A stretch of 7,594 bases of DNA. Origin: Candidatus Poseidoniaceae archaeon. Lineage in GTDB: Archaea; Thermoplasmatota; Poseidoniia; Poseidoniales; Poseidoniaceae. The notes beneath the pieces were generated by a model that was not told where the DNA came from, did not search any database, and saw only the letters and a list, made by a program, of their open reading frames with translations. Of the stretch, positions 1 to 6,435 are shown in pieces. The first letter of the stretch is position 1. Each line of letters starts with the position of its first letter. The stretch lies in the NCBI GenBank assembly GCA_013330925.1, contig DUHJ01000164.1, forward strand, positions 1-7,594, in the 5' to 3' direction. Made by a program: the position numbers and the translations under genes.

Positions 1-6
1 GGTGGC

Positions 7-1020
7 ATGGACGATGATGAGCACGCCGACGGCTCCGACGAGTTGGAACCCGTGCCCAGCGAGGTGCTCGTCGATGAAGACCGAGACGACATGCTGGAGG
101 AAATGAGCCTCGAACAACGCGAGGAGGCCCTCCAACGCTCGCGTTGGAACGTCTTCATGTTCCTTGGCATTGCCGTGATTCTGTTTGGATTCGCCCTCTT
201 CCCAATGCCGTTCTCAGCCGATTACCAGTCCTCCTTGGGCGGCGCCCAGGCCACCAAGGACGTTGGCCTCATTTGGGGCATGCCCATTCCCGGCGACGAC
301 ATCACGGACGTTCCGGTTCGTGTCGACATCACCATCGATCAACCACCTCCCACGCATTCCGAATTGGTCGCTTTCATGATCCAAACCGCGGATTGCACCG
401 ACTCGGCGGCCCTGTCGGACGGCCAACTGGCTGCAGAAGATGGAAGCCCCGACCATGGTTTTGCCACCACCATGGGCCGTGTTGACGCGGGCTCAGAGGA
501 GGAGTTCCGCTTCCGCATCGATCCGGGGCAATACTGCCTCATCGTCAAATTCCGCGATATCGACGGTTTGAACGCCGATCAATCCGGCACCGGCACCATC
601 GAAATCGATGGACGGGTTTGGCCAAACCAAGCCATTGCGGGCCTGTTTGGGCTTGTTACCATCGTTCTCGCAGCGCTGTCTTTCGTTGGGGCACAGCGTC
701 ATGGGAACGAAGTTCGTGCCATGAAACAGCCCAAAGAAGCCTCTGTGGAATCCACCGTTTTGGCCGCAGCCGGCCCCGCAGGTCCCCCGGCAGCAGGGCC
801 GAGCGGTCCTCCTTCCGCAGGTCCGAGCGGCCCCCCGGCAGCCGCAGAAAAGCCCGATGCAGCCGATGCCCCCGCCGTCCTTCAGGAAGACGAGGACGGA
901 ACGGCTTGGCTCGATGCCGGAAACGGGTACGTCCACCGGCGCATGCCGGACGGCGCCTTTGACCAGACCATCTTCGTGCACAACCCTGACGGCGAGGGCT
1001 TCGTGCCCCACGAAGGCTGA
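7..1020 (+). CDS. Two-helix membrane protein with GPxGPP-repeat cytoplasmic tail, unknown function
   Basis: I do not recognise a family. The 337-residue product has a very acidic N-terminus (1-45), a hydrophobic helix at about 48-67, a polar domain at about 70-207, a second helix at about 208-228, and a hydrophilic tail. With Arg/Lys after helix 2 (R231, R237, K240), the middle domain is probably outside the cell and both termini inside. Cys130 and Cys177, the only cysteines, both lie in the outer domain and could form a disulfide. The tail carries three GPxGPPxA units (256-279) and ends in a compact segment (299-337) rich in Trp, Gly and Asp that may be a small folded motif. The next gene begins 24 nt downstream, so this is probably the first visible gene of the operon. 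The frame is open to the window edge, so a start further upstream is possible; the GGTGG just before ATG is too close to be a normal ribosome site. Confidence 0.8.
   Translation: MDDDEHADGSDELEPVPSEVLVDEDRDDMLEEMSLEQREEALQRSRWNVFMFLGIAVILFGFALFPMPFSADYQSSLGGAQATKDVGLIWGMPIPGDDITDVPVRVDITIDQPPPTHSELVAFMIQTADCTDSAALSDGQLAAEDGSPDHGFATTMGRVDAGSEEEFRFRIDPGQYCLIVKFRDIDGLNADQSGTGTIEIDGRVWPNQAIAGLFGLVTIVLAALSFVGAQRHGNEVRAMKQPKEASVESTVLAAAGPAGPPAAGPSGPPSAGPSGPPAAAEKPDAADAPAVLQEDEDGTAWLDAGNGYVHRRMPDGAFDQTIFVHNPDGEGFVPHEG
772..843 (+). repeat. Three in-frame 24-nt units encoding GPxGPPxA
   Basis: Three consecutive eight-residue units, GPAGPPAA, GPSGPPSA and GPSGPPAA, lie in the cytoplasmic tail of the first gene (residues 256-279). 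The DNA copies differ mainly at third codon positions, so the protein pattern appears to be kept, not just the DNA. It looks like a flexible Pro/Gly linker. It has the Gly-Pro flavour of collagen but not a strict three-residue Gly period. Confidence 0.8.
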
Positions 1021-1044
1021 CCCGAAGCACAATGAGGCCCTTGC

Positions 1045-1665
1045 ATGAGCGGCATGGACCTTTACGTGGCGCTTGCTCTTGGTGTCGGATTGGCCGCAGC
1101 AAGCGGTTTTCGGGTGTTCATTCCTCCGTTCTTGTACGGATTAGCCACCCGGTTTGACCTGAATCCAATCTTGGTTTCTGATTCTGGGATGCAGGAGTGG
1201 ATGGCGTCCGACGTCGGTTTGGCGGTGCTCGGCGCAGCGGTGGTCTGCGAACTTCTCGCGTACTACATCCCATGGTTGGACAACCTGCTCGACACGATCG
1301 CTTCCCCGGCCGCCGTGGTTGGAGGGGTGCTCTTAATGTCCACCTCTTTGGGTGAGTTTGAGCCCGCCCTGCAATGGTCGCTGAGCATCATCGTTGGGGG
1401 CACCACCAGCGGAAGCGTGCAGGTGACGACGGTAGGTGTGCGTGCCCTCTCCACCGCCTCAACAGGAGGACTTGGCAACCCGATCGTTTCGACGATGGAA
1501 GCCGGGGCATGCTTGCTGTGCACCGTGTTGGCCTTGCTTCTTCCATTGCTGGCCTTGGTCCTCGTGCTTGCTGGCTTGGGTTTTGGAGGGCGCTGGTTGC
1601 TCCGCCGTCGCGGGGCGAAGGCGTCGGATGCCCGCCTTTCGGTGCCCATGCACCCTCAGGCTTGA
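1045..1665 (+). CDS. DUF4126 family membrane protein
   Basis: A 206-residue hydrophobic protein resembling the DUF4126 family, whose function is unknown. The family-like features are an N-terminal helix running into a Ser-Gly-Phe-Arg turn (residues 20-23), a following PPFLYGL segment, and a glycine- and small-residue-rich central region. Likely membrane segments are at about 6-33, 56-76, 86-102, 111-134 and 152-181, ending in a basic cytoplasmic end (Arg183, R187-R189). GAGG at 1034-1037 sits 7 nt before the ATG; a second ATG at 1054 is possible. It is 24 nt after the preceding gene and 41 nt before the SAP gene on the same strand, so co-transcription is likely. Any link to the ParA genes rests only on position. 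Confidence 0.82.
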   Translation: MSGMDLYVALALGVGLAAASGFRVFIPPFLYGLATRFDLNPILVSDSGMQEWMASDVGLAVLGAAVVCELLAYYIPWLDNLLDTIASPAAVVGGVLLMSTSLGEFEPALQWSLSIIVGGTTSGSVQVTTVGVRALSTASTGGLGNPIVSTMEAGACLLCTVLALLLPLLALVLVLAGLGFGGRWLLRRRGAKASDARLSVPMHPQA

Positions 1666-1691
1666 AAACGGTCAACTGCGAGAAGACCATT

Positions 1692-1697
1692 GGAGGG
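1692..1697 (+). promoter_or_regulatory. Shine-Dalgarno site that fixes the TTG start of the SAP gene
   Basis: GGAGGG lies 9 nt before the TTG at 1707. An in-frame TGA at 1701-1703 rules out any earlier start. The next in-frame start-like codon found (GTG at 1755) would cut through the SAP domain. The site and spacing therefore support TTG as the true start. Confidence 0.7.
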
Positions 1698-1706
1698 CGT
1701 TGAGCG

Positions 1707-3848
1707 TTGACGGATGCATCAAGCCTGACCGTTGCCAAACTGAAAGCGCTGTGTGTGCTTCATGACCTGCCCACCGGGGGCCGAAAAGCAGAGCTGGTCG
1801 AACGCCTTCTGGAGGCGGGCTTGGACCGCAGCAGCGTCGGTCTCTCCGTTCAGGACGCTCCCGAACCCGAGGTCGAGGAAGTCATCTCCCTCGAACTTGA
1901 GCCCGAACCTGAGGTGATCGCCATCGAGGCAGAACCTGCACCTGCGGTAGACGTCGTTCCCCTTCCTACCGACGAAGAAGACGACGTGCTCGAGGCTGAA
2001 GTCCTCGACGCGATCCCGGTGGAGGACGACGTTCCCGAAGCCACCGACCACGTCGATGAGGTGCCACCAGCCGTGCCCCTCCCGGGCTCGAAACCAGCAG
2101 GCAACGCCACCCTGCTCGACATGATTCGAACCCCCAAGGCCGCCGCGGTGCTGCTCGTGCTGCTTCTCCTTGGAGCAGGGGGTTGGTATTGGGTCGAACA
2201 ACAGCTGGAGCCCGTCACCGTGGATGCCCTGCGCTATGGCGACGAGATGGGCTTCGTGCTCATCGACGGCCAATTGACCGCGACCGAGGGTTTCGTCGAA
2301 CCTGTGATTCAGCAACTGGACATCGAGGACGACATTTGCCGTTTGGAGGTCTCGTTCTCAGGGAGCGGTGACGTGGCCGTGCACGAAGGCACCATGCTCG
2401 ACATTCCGTCACAGGGTTCCGACGACCGGCTTCTTGGCACGGTCAGCGTCAGGGGCGCGCATGGGGCCGAGTGGTTGGCCGTTCAAAAGGAAGCCAACTA
2501 CGACCTCGACGAGTTGGTGGTCAAGCGCCATCTCCGGTCGATTGTTCCAGGCTCAAACGATTGCTCCAGCAGTTCTGCATCCGCCAGCGGAGCAGCCGAA
2601 CTGACCCTCACAACGTGGACCGAAATCGGTGACCGCGTGACGCTTCGAAGCAACGCGGATTGGGAGGTCGATCTCGAAGGCGTGGTCCGTGGTTCGACGA
2701 CGACCTACGGTGTCGGTGGACTCCTCGGATCCTTCGAAGTCTTCGCTCCGGGTATCGCCATGCTGACCCAGCCGGTCGAACTCCAATCCCTCGTCGGAAC
2801 GACGCCCATCGAAACCGGGGCAACAGGAAGCGGCCTTGGGTGGGACTGGTCCGTGGTCGGCGCCGAGGATTTTGCCGGCAAGCGCATGTGGCGCATCGTG
2901 GCCACCCAACCAGACTTGGCGACGTATTGCCTCGGCAGCGCCACCTTGTCGATGTGGGTCGAGGCAGACAACCCTTGGGCCAGTCGCCAAACGGTGGACG
3001 TTCGGCTTTCTTCCGACAACAACGGGCAACAAGATTGCTCGACCCTGTCCCAACAATTGGGCGACGCTGTGCTGCCCGACGGTGAATTCCGCTTGACCCA
3101 CACCTTCGAGCGGACTTCCCTCTCCCGTGGTGCAGATCGGTTGGACCTTGGCACCACCTACATCGGTCGTCCCAGCCCCAACGAATTGGGCGCGCCAGAC
3201 GATGCGCTCGTGGACTGGACGCGCAACGCCAGCCACGTGCCTGACGGGGCTCCGTCCGCATCCACCACCCTTGAGGACGCGTTTGCCTGCCTCCGGTCGA
3301 TCGGATCTTCGGCATCCGGTGCAAACGCCGCTCTCGACAACGAGGGTTACATTTGGCGCGCCGTCGGTGAATCGGGAAGCGTGGAGGACGAGTGGAACCT
3401 CTCGTGGGTCGGCAACGACGACGCCCATGGCTGGGTTCGTGTTGACGTTGGACCCGGTGAAAACGGCACCTGCACCTTCGTCCAGAAGGAGTCCCTCGAC
3501 CTTGGCATCGTCTGGAACCGCGAATCGGCGCCGGCCGTGCTTCCCTTTGACGAGGTGGAAGCCTTGCTCGTGACCGAAGGCCGCTTCCCAGAACTTGTCG
3601 GCAGCGCTGGGCTGTTCGACGCCGATGGAGGTCACAACGAGGGCCTTCGTCGAGGTGTGTTGGTCGCTGTGCCCGACGATGGCCTGACCGGGCTGATCAG
3701 CGAGTTGGTTGACGGTGAGGCCGGGGCCACCACCTACGATTACGTGCGAACGTGGGAGCGCCAAGGATGGGATTCGTCCTTCAGCGTGGCCGTGGATGCC
3801 ACCAGCGGTCGCGTGTTGGCCACCTCCCTCATCGAGCGTCCGGCGTGA
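1707..3848 (+). CDS. SAP-domain protein with acidic linker, single membrane helix and large outer domain
   Basis: The 713-residue product starts at TTG. Residues 7-39 match the SAP helix-turn-helix pattern, a small DNA-binding module: a Leu-rich first helix, the LPTGGRKAEL turn with its conserved Gly and Lys, then a second helix. Residues 48-128 are a Glu/Asp/Pro-rich linker. A single hydrophobic helix at about 144-162 follows Arg141 and Lys144, placing the SAP domain inside and residues 165-713 outside. The outer part is beta-rich in appearance, recalls no family I know, and holds six cysteines (211, 286, 408, 444, 528, 589), enough for three disulfides. The C-terminal end (about 690-710) resembles a PepSY-type strand pattern, but weakly. 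The stop overlaps or nearly touches the ParA start. A role tethering DNA to the membrane is inferred from the architecture; SAP domains can also bind RNA or serve other purposes. Confidence 0.87.
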   Translation: MTDASSLTVAKLKALCVLHDLPTGGRKAELVERLLEAGLDRSSVGLSVQDAPEPEVEEVISLELEPEPEVIAIEAEPAPAVDVVPLPTDEEDDVLEAEVLDAIPVEDDVPEATDHVDEVPPAVPLPGSKPAGNATLLDMIRTPKAAAVLLVLLLLGAGGWYWVEQQLEPVTVDALRYGDEMGFVLIDGQLTATEGFVEPVIQQLDIEDDICRLEVSFSGSGDVAVHEGTMLDIPSQGSDDRLLGTVSVRGAHGAEWLAVQKEANYDLDELVVKRHLRSIVPGSNDCSSSSASASGAAELTLTTWTEIGDRVTLRSNADWEVDLEGVVRGSTTTYGVGGLLGSFEVFAPGIAMLTQPVELQSLVGTTPIETGATGSGLGWDWSVVGAEDFAGKRMWRIVATQPDLATYCLGSATLSMWVEADNPWASRQTVDVRLSSDNNGQQDCSTLSQQLGDAVLPDGEFRLTHTFERTSLSRGADRLDLGTTYIGRPSPNELGAPDDALVDWTRNASHVPDGAPSASTTLEDAFACLRSIGSSASGANAALDNEGYIWRAVGESGSVEDEWNLSWVGNDDAHGWVRVDVGPGENGTCTFVQKESLDLGIVWNRESAPAVLPFDEVEALLVTEGRFPELVGSAGLFDADGGHNEGLRRGVLVAVPDDGLTGLISELVDGEAGATTYDYVRTWERQGWDSSFSVAVDATSGRVLATSLIERPA

Positions 3849-3850
3849 CG

Positions 3851-4864
3851 ATGGTGGACGCCGAACCTCCTTTGGGAGCCGGGCGTGGCCGTCACCTCCA
3901 AAGCCTCCGAGACCTGCATGAGGCAACGATGGGAGAACGTGGCCGTCAGGTGACCGTCGGAGAAGCGGAGTTTGAGGAGCACCCTCAAGCCGCTCCAGTG
4001 GCGACCACCGCCAACGAAATTGGCTCGGCAAAAATCCGTGCGCCGCTCGACCTTCCACCCATGCAACCGTCAACCCATGGCTTGGCCCGCGTCGTTGCGG
4101 TCACCAACCAAAAGGGAGGCGTCGGAAAGACGACCACGGTGATCAACCTCGCTGCCTCCCTGGCCGCCTCCGGACTGCGTGTGCTTGTCGTGGACCTGGA
4201 CGCCCAGGGGAACTGTGCCACAGGGCTGGGCATCGACAAAGCCCGGGTCGAATTGACCACCCGTGACTTGCTCCTCAATCCCGAGCGCGCTCCGGAATGC
4301 CGTTACGCCACACGCATCCCGACGTTGCACGTCGTGGTCGGTGACCGCAGGTTGGTTTCGGTTGAAGACGCCATCCTTTCCGATTTGGGCCGCGAGTCGA
4401 GGCTGTCCGAGGGCCTCGCACCCCTGTTGCCTCACTACGACCTTGTGCTGATCGACACCCCTCCCAATCTGGGTGTGCTTGCCATCAACGCCTTGTGCGC
4501 GGCTGACGGTGTGTTGGTGCCCGTCCAAACCGAATATTTCGCGCTCGAGGGGTTGGCCATGCTCCTTTCGACGGTCGAACAGGTGCGGCGTCGCTTGAAC
4601 CCCAGCCTTGGTGTTGACGGCGTTCTGCTGACCATGCATGCCCCTACCCTGCTGAACCAACAGGTGGCCAACCTCCTTCGTGAACATCTTGGGGATGTCG
4701 TGGTCGAACCTCCCATTCGCCGCAACATTCGCCTCGCAGAGGCGACGAGCCGTGGCGAGCCCATTCACATCCATGCACCGAAATCCAACGGCGGCCAAGA
4801 CCACCTCGCGGTGGCCAACGCGCTTTCTTCGCGGTGGGGATTGTCCCGGGGGCCGCAGGCATGA
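3851..4864 (+). CDS. ParA-family ATPase with about 80-residue N-terminal extension
   Basis: A P-loop ATPase of the ParA/Soj class, which dimerises on ATP, binds DNA non-specifically and moves chromosomes or other cargo. In the 337-residue form the deviant Walker A is KGGVGKTTT at 88-96 (signature Lys88, P-loop Lys93). The switch DLDAQGN is at 115-121, with Ala where Pro is usual, and Walker B LVLIDTPPNLG at 198-208 contains Asp202. TEYFALEG at 227-234 and RRNIRLAEATSRGEPI at 290-305 match Soj-like ParA, the latter covering the region of its DNA-contact arginines. No C-terminal amphipathic helix like that of MinD is evident. Residues 1-80 are a polar extension not present in typical 250-260-residue ParA. 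Starts considered are ATG 3851, GTG 3845 (GTGA overlap with the SAP stop) and ATG 3929; the frame also opens at 3752 inside the SAP gene. The last bases overlap the next gene as ATGA. Confidence 0.93.
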   Translation: MVDAEPPLGAGRGRHLQSLRDLHEATMGERGRQVTVGEAEFEEHPQAAPVATTANEIGSAKIRAPLDLPPMQPSTHGLARVVAVTNQKGGVGKTTTVINLAASLAASGLRVLVVDLDAQGNCATGLGIDKARVELTTRDLLLNPERAPECRYATRIPTLHVVVGDRRLVSVEDAILSDLGRESRLSEGLAPLLPHYDLVLIDTPPNLGVLAINALCAADGVLVPVQTEYFALEGLAMLLSTVEQVRRRLNPSLGVDGVLLTMHAPTLLNQQVANLLREHLGDVVVEPPIRRNIRLAEATSRGEPIHIHAPKSNGGQDHLAVANALSSRWGLSRGPQA

Positions 4865-5256
4865 GCGAGCGAGGCCTCGGACGAGGGCTCGATCACCTGA
4901 TCGAACAAAACGCCACAGAACTTGGCTTCCTCGACGCTTACGGCCCGACACCGGAGGAAGCCCTTGGCGAGGTGTTCGACGCCGCCTGCCACGCCTTGGC
5001 ACGTCTGCAAGGCGTGCGGAGCGAGGAGGGATACCAGAGCGAGGGCGTGGTGTTGGAGCGTGTGCCGGAAGGGACGCGTTTGACCTGGACGGGTCAAGAC
5101 TTGCCGCTGGTCCCCAGCGACCTCCGCCGACCAGGCATGCGTGAAGGGCATCTTTCCCCAGCCCGTGACGAAGCGAACGTGGTGCTTGTCGACTGGACCC
5201 ATGAGGTCCGCCGTTGCCTCGAACGCGTGGTCGAGCATTGTTCAGGCGTTGCCTGA
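4861..5256 (+). CDS. Small protein with ParB-type N-terminal ParA-binding peptide, no ParB domain
   Basis: A 131-residue protein starting at the ATG in the ATGA overlap with the ParA gene, a sign of translational coupling. Residues 4-14, RGLGRGLDHLI, closely match the N-terminal peptide of bacterial ParB (typically RGLGRGLxALL), which is known to contact ParA and stimulate its ATPase through basic residues. The rest shows neither the ParB CTP-binding box (GERRxRA) nor a helix-turn-helix, and the protein is less than half the usual ParB length. Residues 31-50 look like an amphipathic helix and 104-126 like a strand followed by a helix (VVLVDW at 107-112); the middle is Arg/Glu/Pro-rich. I do not recognise a family for this body. 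By position and motif it is probably the ParA partner, an inference. A GTG at 4834 would add nine residues but is less likely. The end overlaps the converging gene by 15 bp. Confidence 0.85.
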   Translation: MSERGLGRGLDHLIEQNATELGFLDAYGPTPEEALGEVFDAACHALARLQGVRSEEGYQSEGVVLERVPEGTRLTWTGQDLPLVPSDLRRPGMREGHLSPARDEANVVLVDWTHEVRRCLERVVEHCSGVA

Positions 5257-5808
5257 GCGCCGTGCAACGGCCGCTGCGGCAACCGTCAGGGCAACGAGGC
5301 TCAGAACAAAGCCCGGACCGGGGCTCTCCTCTTCTTCCACGCAGCCGTCAGCGGTGGCACCTTCTCCGCCCCAAGCGCCGTCGTCGTAGTAGCAGTTGGA
5401 CCACGTTTTGTACCAGTCGCCGAGTGGGTAGAACTCATCTTCACCGTCGCTGTAGGTCACTTTGGCACGCCAGTTGACGTAGGTGTGATCCTCCGGGGGC
5501 GTCACGGTGATCGTGTGGCTTCCTCCGTCATCCGACACCGTGGCCTCCTGAGTCACGGGCGGGTCACACACGCCGTCGTTGGTGCAGATCTGCGTGGTCA
5601 AGAGCAGGGTGGTGCCGTTGTCCACTGCGTCCTGGTCCATCGTCACGGTGAGGGTCCACGTCTCTCCGTCAACGGAGGGGGAGGTGGCCGTGTGCGCAGC
5701 AAAGGGGGTTTCCGCATGGTCAGGGCCTGAATCTTGACCGCTGACACCGCCAGCGGAGGCCACGCCGACCAACATGAGCATGAGGCTGACGAGCAACACG
5801 TTCCGCAT
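5242..5808 (-). CDS. Secreted PGF-CTERM surface protein, unknown function
   Basis: A 188-residue exported protein. Residues 1-19 form a signal peptide (Arg2, then a Leu/Val/Met-rich core, with a probable cut after Ala19). Residues about 48-135 look like a beta-sandwich domain with alternating Thr/Val strands. Four cysteines (75, 81, 139, 156) suggest two disulfides, and the composition is acidic. The C-terminus is a standard PGF-CTERM signal: an acidic EEEES stretch (158-162), Pro-Gly-Phe at 165-167, a hydrophobic helix at about 168-182, then Arg183-Arg184. In euryarchaea such tails are processed by archaeosortase A, usually with lipid attachment. No archaeosortase gene is in this window. It lies 46 bp downstream of the PUA gene on the same strand, and its 3' end overlaps the plus-strand operon end. 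Binding partner or substrate is unknown. Confidence 0.88.
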   Translation of the reverse strand: MRNVLLVSLMLMLVGVASAGGVSGQDSGPDHAETPFAAHTATSPSVDGETWTLTVTMDQDAVDNGTTLLLTTQICTNDGVCDPPVTQEATVSDDGGSHTITVTPPEDHTYVNWRAKVTYSDGEDEFYPLGDWYKTWSNCYYDDGAWGGEGATADGCVEEEESPGPGFVLSLVALTVAAAAVARRSGNA

Positions 5809-5830
5809 GGTTCGGCAGAATCGCCGCTCC

Positions 5831-5836
5831 TATTTG
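5831..5836 (-). promoter_or_regulatory. Possible TATA-like element for the PGF-CTERM gene
   Basis: Read on the minus strand the sequence is CAAATA, an A/T-rich island in GC-rich surroundings, centred about 26 bp before the ATG at 5808. That spacing fits an archaeal box A driving a leaderless transcript. The only purine-rich site nearby (AGGAG) is about 18 nt away, too far for a ribosome site. The match to the consensus is weak. Confidence 0.3.
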
Positions 5837-5854
5837 TCGCTGTGGGAGGACGCC

Positions 5855-6361
5855 TCACTCCATTTCCCAAAGTTCGTCGCCGACCCAGTGAATCGTCTTC
5901 ACCGCCTTTCCGCCGGTCGCGGCCACCATGCCTTCGCCGGAGTCGAGGGCCCATCCCAAGGCCAAGGGCCGTTGGTGCACCTCGTCACGGATCCACACAA
6001 GGTCACCTTCCGCGACGTCCACGTCTGCTCCGGAGATGCCTGCGGCCATGCAGTCCGCTCCGTTCATGAGGAAACGAATGGCGCCATGGTCCACTTCCAC
6101 CCAGTGCGCAGCATCGGCGTGCTCCATCAGGCCGCGTAGGGTCAAGGCCACGACGCGCTCGCCGTCCGGATGCTCCACGTCAACCGCTTTCGGGACTTTG
6201 TCAACAAAAACGAGGTTCCAAGGTCCGAATTCAGCGGCTTCAAGAAAGGCCCCGTCGACGTTCAGATCGATGCCAAGCGCGGCCTCGAGGTCCTTGAGCA
6301 GCGGGGCGATGGCTTTCCTTCGGATGGGCCGGCGCTTTCGGATGCTCCAATCCTTGACCAT
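5855..6361 (-). CDS. PUA-domain RNA-binding protein, archaeal Tma20/MCT-1 type
   Basis: The 168-residue product resembles the archaeal PUA proteins grouped with yeast Tma20 and human MCT-1 (COG2016), linked to ribosomes and translation initiation or recycling. The N-terminus WSIRKRRPIRRK (5-16) is the basic start seen in this family, followed by a helical region and a beta segment (about 49-62). The PUA domain covers about 87-164 and includes the family hallmarks GAIRFLMNGADCMAAGI (93-109), EGDLVWI (118-124), PLALGWA (132-138) and the closing GKAVKTIHWVGDELW (151-165). I chose the ATG at 6361 because it gives the family start; in-frame codons upstream (ATG 6424 and 6472) would add 21 or 37 residues unlike the family and run into the divergent gene. 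It may be co-transcribed with the PGF-CTERM gene. Confidence 0.9.
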   Translation of the reverse strand: MVKDWSIRKRRPIRRKAIAPLLKDLEAALGIDLNVDGAFLEAAEFGPWNLVFVDKVPKAVDVEHPDGERVVALTLRGLMEHADAAHWVEVDHGAIRFLMNGADCMAAGISGADVDVAEGDLVWIRDEVHQRPLALGWALDSGEGMVAATGGKAVKTIHWVGDELWEME

Positions 6362-6435
6362 GCTCTTGCCGGCGCGTAGCGTGCTATGACCGTTGCCATG
6401 AGAGGGTCCAAGAATCCGGTCCATCTGGGCCGTGC
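6362..6435. other. Divergent intergenic region between PUA and FAH genes
   Basis: These 74 bp should hold promoters for both flanking genes. I see no convincing TATA-like box on either strand and no good ribosome site before the FAH start. Either the promoters are degenerate or one of the two starts is further inside its gene. Confidence 0.5.

Noticed and set aside
772..843. GPxGPPxA units as a true collagen domain or DNA-level satellite
   Set aside because: Only three units, with an eight-residue period instead of strict Gly every third residue, inside a coding gene; better seen as a Pro/Gly linker.
2553..4073. A 506-codon open frame on the minus strand across the SAP and ParA genes
   Set aside because: It lies antisense to two well-supported genes, has no recognisable domain, and such long antisense frames are common in GC-rich coding DNA.
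3851..4864. ATPase as MinD rather than ParA
   Set aside because: The signature motifs and the RNIRLAEATSRG segment follow Soj/ParA, and no MinD-like membrane-binding C-terminal helix is seen.
4070..5002. A 310-codon minus-strand open frame opposite the ParA gene
   Set aside because: The plus strand encodes complete ParA motifs over the same stretch; the antisense product is low-complexity and resembles nothing.
4888..5220. Resemblance of the 131-residue protein to archease (an AYGxTxEEAL-like helix near residues 27-48 and LVDW near 109-112)
   Set aside because: The archease His-Thr-Ala-Asp metal motif is not present (ATELGF instead), and the spacing between the two segments is far larger than in archease. 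A profile search could still revive it.
5141..6389. Plus-strand open frames opposite the PGF-CTERM and PUA genes
   Set aside because: The minus-strand products have a signal peptide, sorting tail and full PUA signature, so the plus-strand frames are shadows.
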